NCBI GenBank assembly: GCA_902363335.1
Contig: CABIZV010000007.1
Location: 62,001-126,000, forward strand
Direction of reading: 5' to 3'
Length of the DNA stretch: 64,000 nucleotides
Origin: Enterobacteriaceae bacterium
GTDB lineage: Bacteria; Pseudomonadota; Gammaproteobacteria; Enterobacterales; Enterobacteriaceae
Below are positions 7,639-15,193 of this stretch, in pieces (position 1 is the stretch's first letter; every line of letters begins with the position of its first letter). Made by a program: the position numbers and the translations under genes. The notes beneath the pieces are model-generated. The model was not told where the DNA came from. It worked only from the letters and a program-made list of their open reading frames with translations, and searched no databases.

Positions 7639-9513
7639 TTAGCGTTTCACATAGAGGAAAGGATCGCCCGCGTTGACATAAGGGGTTTCGTTCTTCTGCT
7701 CCAGCCCCTGATAGTCATCGCTATTGCTCATAATGACCGGCGTACACAGGTCAAAACCTTTAGCCAGAATGGCATCGCGGTCGAAGGTAATAAGCAGATC
7801 GCCAGGCGCTATCTTGTCCCCTTCTTTTATGTGTGCAGTGAAGTGTTCACCGTCGAGTTTTACGGTATCAATACCAACGTGAATGAGAATTTCAATTCCC
7901 GAGTCACTGAGTAAACCAATCGCGTGGCGAGTGGCAAAAAGGCTGGCAACTTCGCCGCTGAAAGGCGCGACGACTCGCCCCTCCGAAGGAATAATGGCCG
8001 CACCCGCGCCCATCAAACCGCTGGCGAACGTGGCATCCGGCACTTCACCAAGCGGCAGACTTACACCGCTGAGCGGTGCCAGCACGGTGTTTTCATCAAC
8101 AACCGTGCTCACGCTGACAGGTTTGGCATCCTCTGCGGTTTTCGTCGCAGGAATGCCAGCAAAAAATGTCATCACGCAGCTGAAGATAAAGGCAATGACC
8201 ACGCCAAGCATCGCGCCCCAGACGGTAAAGTCGATTCCCGTTGGGGGAATGATTTGCGCCACCGTAAAGATGCTTGCCAGGCCAAAGGAGTAAACCTGGC
8301 TCAGGCTAAAGCCCACAATCGCGCCGCCGAGGGCACCGCCTACGCAGCCAAAAATGAAGGGACGGCGGTATGGGAGTGTCACACCGTAAACGGCAGGTTC
8401 AGTGATACCGAAAACACCGGCAATCGTTGCCGAACCAGATAATGCCTTCAGTCGTTGTTCGCGTGTTTTCAGGAAGACGCCCAGCGCCGCGCCGACCTGG
8501 CCAAACACCGCAGGCAGTAAAATCGCCAGCATCGGGTCATGACCAAAGACCGCCATATTGTTCATCATCAGCGGGATAAGCCCCCAGTGCAGGCCAAAAA
8601 TCACGCATACCTGCCACAGACCGCCGAGGATGCCACCTGCCAACCACGGCGCAAATTTGTACACGACCTGGAAGCCGGTCGCGAGCAGCTCGCCAAGCCC
8701 TGAAGCGAGAGGGCCAATTGCCAGGAACGTCAGCGGAATGGTAATCGCCAGGCACGCCAGAGGGGTTAAGAAGTTTTTAACCGCCGCAGGGAAAAGCGCG
8801 TTGCAGCGTTTTTCCAGCCAGCAGGAGAACCATGCGGAACAAATCACCGGAATCACCGATGACGTGTAATTGATAACCACCACGGGGATGCCCAGGAAGT
8901 GTAGCGCTGCGTTATCGCCGCTCAGGCTAAACGCCTCGACCATCATTGGATGCACCAGCGCGCCGCCGATAACCATCGTTATAAATGGATTGCCGCCAAA
9001 CTTTTTCCCGGCGGTATAGCCCAGCACGATAGGCAGGAAATAAAAAAGTGAGTCGCTGGCGACAAACAAAATGCGCCAGGTGCCTGCGGTTTCGCTGAGC
9101 CAGCCAAAGGCCACGCTAAGCGCCAGAAAACCTTTCATGATACCGCAGGCAGCCAGTACCCCAAGAAACGGGGTAAAAATACCGGAAACCATGTCGATAA
9201 ACGCCGCCAGCATTCCCGTCTTTTTATCCGACTTTTCTTTATCCGCAGGCGCATCGTCGGTGATGCCACCGACCTTGCATACGGCCTGCCAGACATCATG
9301 GACGTGATTACCGACAACGACCTGAAACTGTCCGCCGCTTTCGACCACCATGATGACGTCCGGGTTCTTCTTCAGCGCATCGGCATCCGCTTTGCTATCA
9401 TCCTTCAGCTTGAAGCGTAGACGGGTGGCGCAATGTACCAGGCTGCTCACGTTTTCGCGCCCACCTACGTGGCGGAGAATATCCTGTGCCAGATCTTCAT
9501 ATTTCATTTTCAT
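7639..9513 (-). CDS. bglF: Beta-glucoside PTS permease EIIBCA
   Basis: A membrane transporter that imports and phosphorylates beta-glucosides. Domains in order: EIIB with the phosphocysteine in LVHCATRLRFKL near residue 28, a polytopic EIIC of about 350 residues (FLPIVLGYTAGKKFGGNP, GITEPAVYGV), and EIIA with phosphohistidine in ILIHVGIDTVKL near residue 543. Length matches E. coli BglF. Of several nearby ATGs, the one at 9513 (MKMKYEDLAQ) has a GGAT 7 bases upstream; 9522 and 9507 remain possible. It is preceded by a RAT overlapping a terminator and followed by bglB. In this family EIIBCA also phosphorylates and inactivates the BglG antiterminator when sugar is absent, which links it to the regulator at 13304. 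Confidence 0.92.
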   Translation of the reverse strand: MKMKYEDLAQDILRHVGGRENVSSLVHCATRLRFKLKDDSKADADALKKNPDVIMVVESGGQFQVVVGNHVHDVWQAVCKVGGITDDAPADKEKSDKKTGMLAAFIDMVSGIFTPFLGVLAACGIMKGFLALSVAFGWLSETAGTWRILFVASDSLFYFLPIVLGYTAGKKFGGNPFITMVIGGALVHPMMVEAFSLSGDNAALHFLGIPVVVINYTSSVIPVICSAWFSCWLEKRCNALFPAAVKNFLTPLACLAITIPLTFLAIGPLASGLGELLATGFQVVYKFAPWLAGGILGGLWQVCVIFGLHWGLIPLMMNNMAVFGHDPMLAILLPAVFGQVGAALGVFLKTREQRLKALSGSATIAGVFGITEPAVYGVTLPYRRPFIFGCVGGALGGAIVGFSLSQVYSFGLASIFTVAQIIPPTGIDFTVWGAMLGVVIAFIFSCVMTFFAGIPATKTAEDAKPVSVSTVVDENTVLAPLSGVSLPLGEVPDATFASGLMGAGAAIIPSEGRVVAPFSGEVASLFATRHAIGLLSDSGIEILIHVGIDTVKLDGEHFTAHIKEGDKIAPGDLLITFDRDAILAKGFDLCTPVIMSNSDDYQGLEQKNETPYVNAGDPFLYVKR

Positions 9514-9534
9514 CGATATCATCCGTACTAAAAT

Positions 9535-9606
9535 AAAAAAACCTGAACATCAGTAAAGTGTCTTCACTGATGCATCAGGTTTTGCCTGCCTAAGCAGTAA
9601 CAATCC
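9535..9606 (-). promoter_or_regulatory. RAT antiterminator site overlapping a terminator, bglF leader
   Basis: On the minus strand the 29-nt RAT runs from 9606 to 9578, beginning GGATTGTTACTG and ending CAGGCAAAACC, a near match to the E. coli bgl RAT. Its AACC end is also the 5' arm of a terminator (AACCTGATGCATCAG ... TCAGGTT followed by T7, down to 9535). BglG-type protein binding to the RAT would block the terminator. It lies between the SurE-like gene and bglF, so it can act on readthrough from that gene. Confidence 0.9.
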
Positions 9607-9634
9607 TTTATGTGTATTCCGAGGTGAGGTAAAA

Positions 9635-10504
9635 CTATTTTCTTAACGCCTTTTCATACTGCGCCTGATATTGCGGGGCATTCCACGCGCCATCAATCAG
9701 CGTATAGGTGATATAGCCTTTATTTAACCAGCCCGAATCGGTGTCATCCTGAACATTGTTTAAAGAGGCCGGGTTAATCGTCTGCTTTGCGGTTCCGTCA
9801 GGTAAAATGTCGTAGCTAATCTGCGGAGTAGGGAACATTTCGTTTTCAACGAAGTGAACACCTTTAATTTGTGCTTTTGGCAGCGGCGGATAGTTAATGC
9901 TTAACCCGGAGCCTTTAGGTAATAAAGCGGTATCGGATAGCGGTTTGTCGTTTATTTTTTCCACTACATCAACGACGTAATCAATCGCATCAGGCCAGTA
10001 TTTATGTGTACTCGGCCATTTATTTTTCATTTCATCTTCGTTATAGATGTACCCAATGCTGGCAGCTATCGCCGGGAAACCATAGCGAATAGCGCGTGCG
10101 GCGGCGCTCACGGTACCTGAATTGACCTGCGCCATCCCGGTATTCGGGCCATCATTAACGCCAGAAATAACCAAATCGGGGGGATTATCTTTCAACAGCC
10201 CCTGCAGGCCAAAGTCCACGGAGTCTGCTGGCGTACCCGGGAAGCAGTAACGTTTGTCGGCGACTTTTTTAACGTCAAAAACTTTACCAGTTTTAAACGT
10301 AATCGCAGAACCAACACCACTTTGATTGGTCGCTGGCGCAACCATCCAGACATCAAACCCCTTTTGAGCCAGTTTTTCCTGCAGCTGAATGCTGCCGGGA
10401 GATTCACAGCCATCATCATTTACAATCAGAATCTTTAGCGGATTGGCAGAAACTGTAAAACTTATCGCGGAGATCAGCGCGGCAGCAATTAACGTTATCT
10501 TCAT
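9635..10504 (-). CDS. Periplasmic SurE-like 5'/3'-nucleotidase or acid phosphatase
   Basis: A 289-residue protein with an N-terminal signal peptide (KITLIAAALISAISFTVSA, cleavage after SANP or nearby), then the SurE fold: metal-binding ILIVNDDGCESPG, PATNQSGVGSAITF, GTPADSVDFGL and SGVNDGPNTG followed by NSGTVSAA. Cytoplasmic E. coli SurE has no signal peptide, so this is an exported variant. AGGAG stands 5 bases before the ATG at 10504; a TTG one codon earlier is too close. Its own RAT/terminator lies upstream, so a BglG-type regulator controls it along with bglF and bglB. I infer that it dephosphorylates an extracellular phosphoester, perhaps a phosphorylated glucoside or nucleotide, so that a neutral product can enter through the PTS. 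Confidence 0.82.
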   Translation of the reverse strand: MKITLIAAALISAISFTVSANPLKILIVNDDGCESPGSIQLQEKLAQKGFDVWMVAPATNQSGVGSAITFKTGKVFDVKKVADKRYCFPGTPADSVDFGLQGLLKDNPPDLVISGVNDGPNTGMAQVNSGTVSAAARAIRYGFPAIAASIGYIYNEDEMKNKWPSTHKYWPDAIDYVVDVVEKINDKPLSDTALLPKGSGLSINYPPLPKAQIKGVHFVENEMFPTPQISYDILPDGTAKQTINPASLNNVQDDTDSGWLNKGYITYTLIDGAWNAPQYQAQYEKALRK

Positions 10505-10541
10505 CAAAGCTCCTGTTATCCCTGAGGGATAAATTTAATGC

Positions 10542-10616
10542 AAAAAAAAAACCTAAGGCCCCTGCTGCAACGAGTGCAGAAAGTGCCTTAGGTTTTGCCT
10601 GAATCAGTAACAATCC
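10542..10616 (-). promoter_or_regulatory. RAT antiterminator site overlapping a terminator, SurE-like gene leader
   Basis: On the minus strand a 26-nt RAT (10616 to 10591) reads GGATTGTTACTGATT then CAGGCAAAACC, with a shorter apical loop than the usual 29-nt form. It overlaps the 5' arm of a strong terminator (AACCTAAGGCAC ... GGCCTTAGGTT followed by about ten T down to 10542). Gene start follows about 37 bases further. Confidence 0.88.
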
Positions 10617-10675
10617 CGAGTTACTATCGAAAATACGTCGTGTTGGCAGTTACGTCCAGACGGTGAAATTTTTTT

Positions 10676-10691
10676 TGTGATAGCGATCACT
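10676..10691. promoter_or_regulatory. Predicted CRP site between divergent phosphatase arms
   Basis: TGTGATAGCGATCACT is a near-perfect match to TGTGA-N6-TCACA. It lies in the 446-bp region between the SurE-like gene (-) and the histidine-phosphatase-like gene (+), so one CRP-cAMP site could serve both arms, as expected for a catabolic regulon. Exact -10 and -35 boxes are not obvious. Confidence 0.65.
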
Positions 10692-10838
10692 CTTATTCGA
10701 ATAATGTGCCGTTCACTGGCATATTCTCAGAAATTAAGATAAGAGATATTCAGGATATGAGGAGGATCACATTTACATATATCACTGTAATAAATCAGAT
10801 GCACGGAAAAAATATTAGTGGTAATGTCCGCAGCAACT

Positions 10839-10929
10839 GGATTGTTACTGTTTCAACAGGCAAAACCTACGTTTTCTTCTCTCCCTCTCTATTTTGGGAA
10901 CCAGAAGAGCACGTAGGTTTTTTTTTGGT
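10839..10929 (+). promoter_or_regulatory. RAT antiterminator site overlapping a terminator, phosphatase-porin leader
   Basis: The 29-nt RAT at 10839-10867 begins GGATTGTTACTG and ends CAGGCAAAACC, essentially the E. coli bgl consensus. The terminator arm AACCTACGT (10864-10872) pairs with ACGTAGGTT (10911-10919), followed by T9. The first coding region starts 22 bases after the T run. The rest of the 10505-10950 gap holds only the two leaders and the CRP site. Confidence 0.92.
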
Positions 10930-10950
10930 TAAAAAAAGGATGATGCAACG

Positions 10951-11748
10951 ATGAAAAAATGGTTACTCAGTGCATTAATGGTAGTTTCCGCTACCGTAAG
11001 CCCAACCATTATGGCGCAGAGCAATGATAAAAACAGTCAGGATGAGACGATCAATATCTATTTTGCTCGCCATGGTAAAACCCTGCTTAATACACTAGAT
11101 CGCGTCCAGGGATGGGCGGATTCACCGCTTACCTCGGAAGGTAAAGAGGTCGCCCGTTATTTAGGCGAAGGATTGAAAGATATTAAGTTCGATGCCTTTT
11201 ATTCCAGTGACGCTGGGCGTCAGCGTGAGACGATGGCGGTTATTCTTAAGCAGGCTGGTGTGACAAATTATCATCTCACAGAACTGGAAGGTTTACGTGA
11301 AGCATTTTTTGGCAGCTTTGAAGGAGGCTATAACAAAGATATGGCCAATGCTGGCGCGCATGAATTAGGTCTGGCCGACGCTAAGGCGCTTTTCACCGCG
11401 ATGAAATCAGGTACGCTGCCGGTAAAAGATAACCAGAATGCGCTGGCGAAAGCGGACCCGCAACATCTGGCTGAAAACTATGAGCAGGTGAAAAACCGGA
11501 GCCAGGCGGCGCTGAATACCATTGTTGAAACGGCTAAAAAAGAAGGTGACAAGAATATTCTGGCCATTTCGTCCGGCACTTCAATGCAGATTATGATCTC
11601 TGACCTGACCGATAACTCGGCCAAAAATCTGCCGCTCGCCAATGCCGCAGTGGTCAAAATCACCTATAAAGATGGCAAATATAGCGTACCTGAAATTGGT
11701 ACGATGAAATATGTAGAGGCCGGTAAAAAGGCACTCAGCAACAAATAA
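10951..11748 (+). CDS. Periplasmic histidine-phosphatase-like protein, second catalytic His replaced
   Basis: A 265-residue protein with a signal peptide (MKKWLLSALMVVSATVSPTIMAQ). It shows the phosphoglycerate-mutase-like fold: FARHGKT with the phosphate-accepting His41, a second-arginine motif SSDAGRQRET (Arg90), and acid LREAFFG (Glu117). Where the family has the second catalytic histidine (usually SHG) this protein has ISSG with Ser208. That predicts altered or lost activity, or a subfamily with a different general site. It follows a RAT/terminator leader and is upstream of the porin on the same strand, with 83 bases between. I infer an exported phosphatase, or a phosphosugar-binding protein, acting in beta-glucoside use. 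Confidence 0.8.
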   Translation: MKKWLLSALMVVSATVSPTIMAQSNDKNSQDETINIYFARHGKTLLNTLDRVQGWADSPLTSEGKEVARYLGEGLKDIKFDAFYSSDAGRQRETMAVILKQAGVTNYHLTELEGLREAFFGSFEGGYNKDMANAGAHELGLADAKALFTAMKSGTLPVKDNQNALAKADPQHLAENYEQVKNRSQAALNTIVETAKKEGDKNILAISSGTSMQIMISDLTDNSAKNLPLANAAVVKITYKDGKYSVPEIGTMKYVEAGKKALSNK

Positions 11749-11831
11749 ACGCTTCTGCCTCTATTATTTTGGCCATTCGCAGTGTCTCCTCTGGATAAAT
11801 TGCTGCGATGGTCCTTTTTCGGGAATGGATG

Positions 11832-13139
11832 ATGCTTAAGTATATTACTCTCACGTTGATTACGTGCGGGCTTTCTTCGCCCGTTTGGGCAAGCGAGAAC
11901 GCATTCTTAAATGACGCATTTTTCACGGATTCGCAACTCACACTCTCAGCAAAGAACTACTGGAAATACCTGAAAGAAGAAAACGCTAACCCCAAACATG
12001 TGCATAACGCATGGGGGCAAGGCTTTTCAGCAGATTATCAATCTGGGTATTTTGCCGATACCATAGGTTTTGACGTCACTTATTATAGCGCCATCAAATT
12101 AGGCGCCAGTGATTATTTTAACTCCCGTGGCGTACTTTATAATAACGGAACCGGTAACAATAAAAAAAATGCCGAAGGGTATTCAAAATTCGGCCAGCGA
12201 AACATTAAGCTGAAATATGCTATTGAGGATTTGCAGCTAAACGCCCGCTGGGGATGGCAGATGCTGAAAAACTATGGCGTCATTTCGACATCTACACGCC
12301 TCTCCCCAACAACCTACTCAGGTATTAGCGGAGGCGTAAGCTATGGGCATCTCACCCTGCGCGGTGCGTGGGTGGAAAACTCTATGGATCGAAACTCACC
12401 TGATAAAAAGCAGTTTTCGACCAACACGGGTAAAGATATTAGCTATCTGACAAGCGGCGAAATTCTCTGGAAAAGTGATGGGTTCGATGCTCAGTATGCC
12501 TGGGGCGAAAGCAAAAACTATTTACAGCGCCACATCCTGTTCACGCAACTTCGTCCAGCCTCTGACTGGACAATTGGCACTCAGATTTACGCTACGCACG
12601 CGCAGGAAGAGTATCGTGCGATGCCGTCAAATAAACGTGATTTCGATAATAACGCCTGGCACTTCGCGATGGATGCGACCTGGAAAGGGGAGCGCTGGAG
12701 CAGTAAAACGGGCGTCGGCTATACCGACGCGCAGAAAGCCAATGAAGTGGGATTTTATCCGCGTCATATGAGTAAGAATTCGCGCGGTACCTTTATCTCG
12801 ATGGCCTATGCGGGCGACGATTATCTACGCGATGGTGAACTGATGTTTGCTAACATGACGGAATATCGCTTAACACCCGAGCTGGGCGTTGGTCTGGTCG
12901 GGAATATCGCGCAGTTTAATTATAAAGGCAATCACGTACGTACCGGGGAAATTAGCGCCTTTACCCGCTGGGTGCCGACCGATGCGCACCTAAAGAATTT
13001 TACGTTTTGGGCGATGTTCGGGCCTGGATGGTCGTATAAAGCGAGCGGCAAAACGCCGGTGCTGACTAATGGCCATTATACCCGCACCCATACGCTGTCG
13101 GCAGAAGTCATTATGGAATATCGTTTCAGGTTATTCTGA
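11832..13139 (+). CDS. OprD-family outer membrane porin
   Basis: A 435-residue protein with a signal peptide (MLKYITLTLITCGLSSPVWA, then SENAF) and the OprD/ChiP-type pattern: FFTDSQLTLSAKNYW at the start of the barrel, GQGFSADYQSGYF, ADTIGFDVTYYSA, repeated amphipathic aromatic strands, and a C-terminal strand ending in Phe (MEYRFRLF), the usual outer-membrane assembly signal. Tandem ATGs lie at 11829 and 11832; the second gives the more normal signal peptide, but the ribosome site (GGGAATGG) is weak. It belongs to the arm led by the RAT at 10839. I infer substrate-specific uptake of the glucoside or its phosphorylated precursor into the periplasm. Confidence 0.85.
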   Translation: MLKYITLTLITCGLSSPVWASENAFLNDAFFTDSQLTLSAKNYWKYLKEENANPKHVHNAWGQGFSADYQSGYFADTIGFDVTYYSAIKLGASDYFNSRGVLYNNGTGNNKKNAEGYSKFGQRNIKLKYAIEDLQLNARWGWQMLKNYGVISTSTRLSPTTYSGISGGVSYGHLTLRGAWVENSMDRNSPDKKQFSTNTGKDISYLTSGEILWKSDGFDAQYAWGESKNYLQRHILFTQLRPASDWTIGTQIYATHAQEEYRAMPSNKRDFDNNAWHFAMDATWKGERWSSKTGVGYTDAQKANEVGFYPRHMSKNSRGTFISMAYAGDDYLRDGELMFANMTEYRLTPELGVGLVGNIAQFNYKGNHVRTGEISAFTRWVPTDAHLKNFTFWAMFGPGWSYKASGKTPVLTNGHYTRTHTLSAEVIMEYRFRLF

Positions 13140-13224
13140 CCCAAAAGAGGTACACGGCAGATCATGCTCACTTTTTTTGCCCTAAAGTTTTTAAAGGGTA
13201 TCATTCGGTGATAGATTGCGCCGC

Positions 13225-13295
13225 GGATAGTGACAGCTTTAGCTAACCAAACCTGATTTCCAGCGCTTATCATGGGTCAGGTTTTTCATTTTTTG
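13225..13295 (+). promoter_or_regulatory. Degenerate RAT-like site and terminator before the antiterminator gene
   Basis: A 29-nt segment (13225-13253) starts GGATAGTGACAG and ends AACCAAACC; it has the length and end positions of a RAT but differs inside. It overlaps terminator arm AACCTGA (13250-13256), which pairs with TCAGGTT (13277-13283), then a T-rich run. E. coli bglG also has a RAT in its leader, so autogenous control is plausible but weaker here. Confidence 0.6.
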
Positions 13296-13303
13296 GGGGG
13301 CAG

Positions 13304-14146
13304 ATGATCATCGCAAAAATATTGAATAATAATGTCGTGGTTATTCTGGATGCGCAGCAACGAGAGCAAGTCGTCATGGGTCGAGGTTTAGCCTTTCAGA
13401 AACGTGTAGGCGACAAGCTGGATACCTCTCTTATCGAAAAGGTATTTGCCTTACAGAATGACGAACTGACTCGACGCCTGGGCGAACTCCTGAGCCAAAT
13501 TCCGTTAGACGTTATTACGACCTGCGACCGTATTATTGACCTGGCGCGTAGTCGGTTAGGGAAACTACAGGAAAGCCTTTATATTACGCTTACCGACCAC
13601 TGCCACTACGCGGTCGAACGGCAAAAGAAAGGTCTGGCGATTAAGAATGCCCTGCTGTGGGAAACGCAACGTCTTTATCCCCGCGAATTTGAACTGGGCA
13701 ATGAGGCACGGGCGATAATAGCCCAACGACTTGGCGTTGAACTACCGGAAGATGAAGCAGGATTTATTGCATTGCACCTGGTGACCGGGCAGCTTAACAA
13801 TGAAATGCCGGAAGTTATGCATATTACCCAGGTGATGCAGGAGATTCTAAACTTAGTGAAATATCAGCTACGGCTGGAATATGACACCAGCACGTTAAGC
13901 TATCAACGATTTGTCACGCATCTGAAGTTTTTTGCACAACGCATGCTGTCGCGCAATGTGGTGCCCGATGATGATGAAACCCTGCACAATGCTATTAAAG
14001 AAAACTATGCTCTTTCCTGGAAGTGTGCAGAAAAAATAGCGCAGCATATACGTAACACGTATCAGCGTGAGCTGACCACCGAAGAGATTATGTTTTTAAC
14101 CATTCATATCGAACGGGTTCGCAAAGATACGCTTCAACGCCACTAA
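13304..14146 (+). CDS. bglG: BglG-family transcription antiterminator
   Basis: A 280-residue RNA-binding regulator closely similar to E. coli BglG. Domains in order: CAT RNA-binding domain (about 1-60, ILNNNVVVILDAQQREQVVMGRG), PRD1 (about 65-170, with SLYITLTDHCHYAVERQ) and PRD2 (about 175-278, YQRFVTHLKFFAQRM and EIMFLTIHIERVRK). The PRDs carry the histidines that PTS proteins phosphorylate. AT start follows a GGGGGG purine run 4-9 bases upstream. It should bind the RATs at 9578, 10591 and 10839 when beta-glucosides are present. Unlike E. coli bgl, where bglG is the first gene before bglF, here it is the last gene of the divergent arm. Confidence 0.92.
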   Translation: MIIAKILNNNVVVILDAQQREQVVMGRGLAFQKRVGDKLDTSLIEKVFALQNDELTRRLGELLSQIPLDVITTCDRIIDLARSRLGKLQESLYITLTDHCHYAVERQKKGLAIKNALLWETQRLYPREFELGNEARAIIAQRLGVELPEDEAGFIALHLVTGQLNNEMPEVMHITQVMQEILNLVKYQLRLEYDTSTLSYQRFVTHLKFFAQRMLSRNVVPDDDETLHNAIKENYALSWKCAEKIAQHIRNTYQRELTTEEIMFLTIHIERVRKDTLQRH

Positions 14147-14153
14147 CAAAGTC

Positions 14154-14226
14154 GCTGAATAATCCAGATTGTGGATTTCATTTCTCATTATCTTCTCTGC
14201 TTATTGGGCAGGGAAGATTATTCAGC
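14154..14226 (+). other. Alternative hairpins after bglG
   Basis: GCTGAATAATC (14154-14164) is a perfect inverted repeat of GATTATTCAGC (14216-14226). Nested inside, TTATCTTCTCTGC (14188-14200) can also pair with GCAGGGAAGATTA (14208-14220). The two stems share the 3' arm and so exclude each other. No T run follows, so this is not a plain terminator. Confidence 0.5.
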
Positions 14227-14302
14227 AAATGCCCCTATGTCAGTATGATCAGGTTTACCGTCATAAATAGGGTGTTGCCACGACCAGAAATCTACCCGAA
14301 CC

Positions 14303-14339
14303 CCAGAAAGCAAAAAAACCGCCATAGGCGGGTTCTTCT
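14303..14339 (-). terminator. tRNA-Phe terminator; right copy of 37-bp direct repeat
   Basis: Read on the minus strand this is AACCCGCC-TAT-GGCGGTTTTTTT, just downstream of the tRNA-Phe gene. Positions 14303-14339 match 6168-6204 at 35/37 bases in the same orientation. Confidence 0.85.
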
Positions 14340-14345
14340 AAATAG

Positions 14346-14421
14346 TGGTGCCCGGACTCGGAATCGAACCAAGGACACGGGGATTTTCAATCCCCTGCTC
14401 TACCGACTGAGCTATCCGGGC
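14346..14421 (-). tRNA. pheU: tRNA-Phe (anticodon GAA)
   Basis: A 76-nt tRNA with encoded CCA. The minus strand starts GCCCGGATAGCTCAGTCGG; the anticodon loop is TTGAAAA with GAA, flanked by GGGGA/TCCCC; the T arm carries GGTTCGATTCC. Position next to yjdC and dsbD matches E. coli pheU, a site often used by genomic islands. Confidence 0.97.
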
Positions 14422-14572
14422 AACGAGGCGCATTAAACCGTAGTCGCTCCCTCACGTCAACCAAATTCACCGAAAAGCTGTTCAACTGCTTACTATTGCG
14501 GCAATCTACGCGTTTACGCCGATTGTTTGCACAAATATTCCCGGCATCGGTGGGACAATCGGCAATGCTGGC

Positions 14573-15148
14573 TTAGGTCAGCGCGCCACCCTGGCGGCAC
14601 TGGGCAAAGCGTAGGATGTCTTCCGCCAGACGGTGGGCGGTGTCGACGTCGGCCTGGCTGCGGCTGACCAGCATGCGGCTTAAGCAGCCTTCCAGCACCA
14701 GCTGCATCTGTCTTGCGACCATCGCTGGATCGTCCACTTCCAGCTGCGTCAGCAGTTCATGGCTGTACTGGTACGCATCGCGCTTTTGCTGTTCGGCGAG
14801 CTGGTGAATCGGGTGATCTGCATCCGGGTAGAAGGTACAAGCGGCGATAAACAGGCAGCCGGGGTAACGGTTTTTACTGACGCAATCGGTCAGTGCGGTA
14901 TAGCGGGCCAGCAGCTTTTGTTCGGGCGTGAGCTCTTCATTGAGCATTAACTGACGACGCCAGGTCTCAACCTGTTGGCTCAGGTAGCGCAATGCGTCAT
15001 ACAGTAGCGCTTCGCTGTCCGGCCAGAAGCGGCGCAGTTCATCTAACGGGCGGTCCACGCGCTCGGCAACCATCTCCAGCGTGGTGCTCGCAATCCCTTC
15101 TTGTTCAAGGAGCTGTAGTGCTTCTCCTAATACGTCTTCGCGTTGCAC
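14573..15148 (-). CDS. yjdC: TetR-family regulator YjdC
   Basis: A 191-residue regulator with an N-terminal helix-turn-helix (about 10-45, GIASTTLEMVAERVDRPLDEL) and a helical C-terminal effector domain, including RYPGCLFIAACTFYP, typical of the YjdC group. It lies directly downstream of dsbD on the same strand (45 bases), the same arrangement as in E. coli, so it is probably the last gene of the cutA-dsbD-yjdC operon. Target genes and ligand are not visible from sequence. Confidence 0.88.
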   Translation of the reverse strand: MQREDVLGEALQLLEQEGIASTTLEMVAERVDRPLDELRRFWPDSEALLYDALRYLSQQVETWRRQLMLNEELTPEQKLLARYTALTDCVSKNRYPGCLFIAACTFYPDADHPIHQLAEQQKRDAYQYSHELLTQLEVDDPAMVARQMQLVLEGCLSRMLVSRSQADVDTAHRLAEDILRFAQCRQGGALT

Positions 15149-15193
15149 GTTCTTTTCCTCCGTTACCGACAGTTTCCCGTCTAAAAGTGTTGT

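Noticed and set aside
10706..10954. 82-codon frame in the phosphatase leader
   Set aside because: It spans the RAT and the terminator, which explain the sequence; no plausible ribosome site.
1..14340. Integrase or transposase of the left island
   Set aside because: No recombinase-like frame is present; gene gain can only be inferred from the direct repeats.
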